From the NCBI GenBank assembly GCA_032622095.1, contig CP136063.1, positions 60,959,897 to 61,023,896 of the forward strand: 64,000 nucleotides of DNA, read 5' to 3'. Below the pieces are notes generated by a model, which searched no databases, had not been told where the DNA came from, and saw nothing but the letters and a program-made list of their open reading frames with translations. This document shows positions 62,961 to 64,000 of this stretch, piece by piece. The translations under genes and the position numbers were made by a program. Source of the DNA: Siphonodentalium dalli. Its lineage: Eukaryota; Mollusca; Scaphopoda; Gadilida; Siphonodentaliidae. Positions within the stretch are counted from its first letter, which is position 1; each line of letters opens with the position of its first letter.

Positions 62961-64000
62961 GGTGGATTTTCTCTTTGTAAACATTTATTATATAGTTACA
63001 GGGTATGATATATTAGATCTGAATCAAAGACTCCTGTCCAGAAATTCTTCAATTGATTAATATTCATTTTATTTCAAATAATTTCTGGTCTAATACGTGT
63101 CGTTGTTTAGCTAACGAATAATAGTGGTTAGTGTTAACAGAGACCCGCAATTTTATGGTGTAATTGTGTCACAAATAAACATTAATTATACTTATTATCG
63201 CTTATAACTATGGAATAAAACAATACAACGAATCAATCTGGGACATCTGACGTTCGGTACGTAGCCATATGAACAGCCTAATACTCTCTATCGCTATATG
63301 GTATCACCGGAATGGTCTGTTCTAAAAATATACAAATAAACGGTCCCAATAAAATATTCAAATAAAATCAATATTAATTGATAGAAGCCTTTCCGGACAG
63401 GGGTCTTCAGTTCATATTTATTATTTTATACCCACGGAACTATTTCAAATCTGTTATTTAAAGACATAATCCATCTTTGATACGGGGTGAATACCACACC
63501 AATAATGTCACCTTGGAGTTTTCTTTCAAGTTTTTATGGGCTTTATTATGGTATATTGGACACATTTATGTCTGACATCAATTATATATATTATACCCAT
63601 GGCTGGCAATATGCTCTTATTTGCTTAATTCTGCTCAATTTACATGTACAAAATGAGGAAATAAATGGTGTATCCAATATTCGTACTATAAATGAATCTT
63701 CCGATGGATATCGAATCAAATGGATGATTTTGAATCAAATTGAATCTCGAAGCTTTGTTGGACCCTAGTATATGAATGCATTGATGTAAACCAGTATTAT
63801 CTTTGCCGATTACGCCAGCTGATTTACATCGAAAGAAACAAGGACTAATTGGAATACATACTAAGAACTACAAGATCCAGAGTCTGAATGGTTTCAACAA
63901 CATCTGATTGTTTTCTCACGAATCCAAGTTTCCTTCGATGTAAGTGAGCCAGTGACATCGGTTGGGATAATGATGGTGTTACTTCTAAGTTCTATATGTA
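62961..64000. other. No gene recognised
   Basis: AT-rich DNA. The plus-strand frame at 63487-63768 has no motif or splice support. No repeat matching the rest of the window was seen. Confidence 0.4.

Overview
This window looks like nuclear DNA from an invertebrate animal, most probably a bivalve mollusc. It is AT-rich and gene-poor. Short candidate exons with GT-AG junctions are scattered kilobases apart, and most of the rest is transposon DNA. It carries many tandem repeats built on a GTCCGTCC leader followed by phrases such as 'TTTGGTATGGA' and 'GAGTTATGGCCC', a composition I associate with bivalve genomes (from memory). Nothing suggests a prokaryote, a plasmid or a virus. No rRNA, tRNA or CRISPR array was seen.

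Layout. 1-8.7 kb: a direct repeat, a candidate host exon (1.5-1.67 kb), a broken C2H2 zinc-finger gene split by a hAT transposon with a perfect 8-bp target duplication (2504-3201), another candidate exon (4.80-4.96 kb), a 670-bp MITE (6008-6677) and a 90-bp minisatellite. 9.1-13.7 kb and 17.7-22.5 kb: two full-length relatives of a transposon family with GGCCACA termini and TTA/TAA target duplications. The second carries an uninterrupted 1109-residue reading frame (18705-22034, minus strand) with a DDE-like core, and it sits inside a pogo/Tigger transposase gene. 24-30 kb: leader-type tandem repeats plus candidate exons. 30.4-34.9 kb: a candidate 4.5-kb TA-duplicating element carrying an inserted piggyBac-type MITE. 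35.4-36.9 kb: a 5'-truncated non-LTR retrotransposon. 37.3-39.9 kb: a satellite-like array with a three-monomer higher-order pattern. 40-43 kb: foldback elements and a 44-bp minisatellite. 43.0-46.2 kb: a near-complete hAT element. 46.4-47.5 kb: a Tc1-like wreck. 47.7-48.06 kb: a perfect 21-bp x 17 array. 48.4-49.8 kb: a third remnant of the GGCCACA family. 50.4-53 kb: nested non-autonomous elements, including a hAT MITE with an 8-bp duplication. 53-56 kb: C2H2-like exons with an internal tandem duplication. 58.9-60.2 kb: a zinc-finger cluster broken by a foreign-looking insert with a 33-base C tract. 60.6-62.4 kb: three more piggyBac-type MITEs. 62.7-64 kb: one weak plus-strand exon and otherwise nothing recognised.

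How the parts relate. Most of the window records serial insertion. The GGCCACA element went into a pogo gene, a hAT went into a zinc-finger gene, and a piggyBac MITE went into a larger element. The minus-strand exons at about 1.6, 4.9, 14.2, 23.0, 25.5, 35.0 and 42.1 kb may belong to one or a few long host genes with TE-filled introns. I could not identify the protein, and not all exon phases fit, so exons are missing or more than one gene is involved. The best candidate for something undescribed is the GGCCACA / TWA-duplicating transposon family with its long, intronless, zinc-cluster DDE protein.
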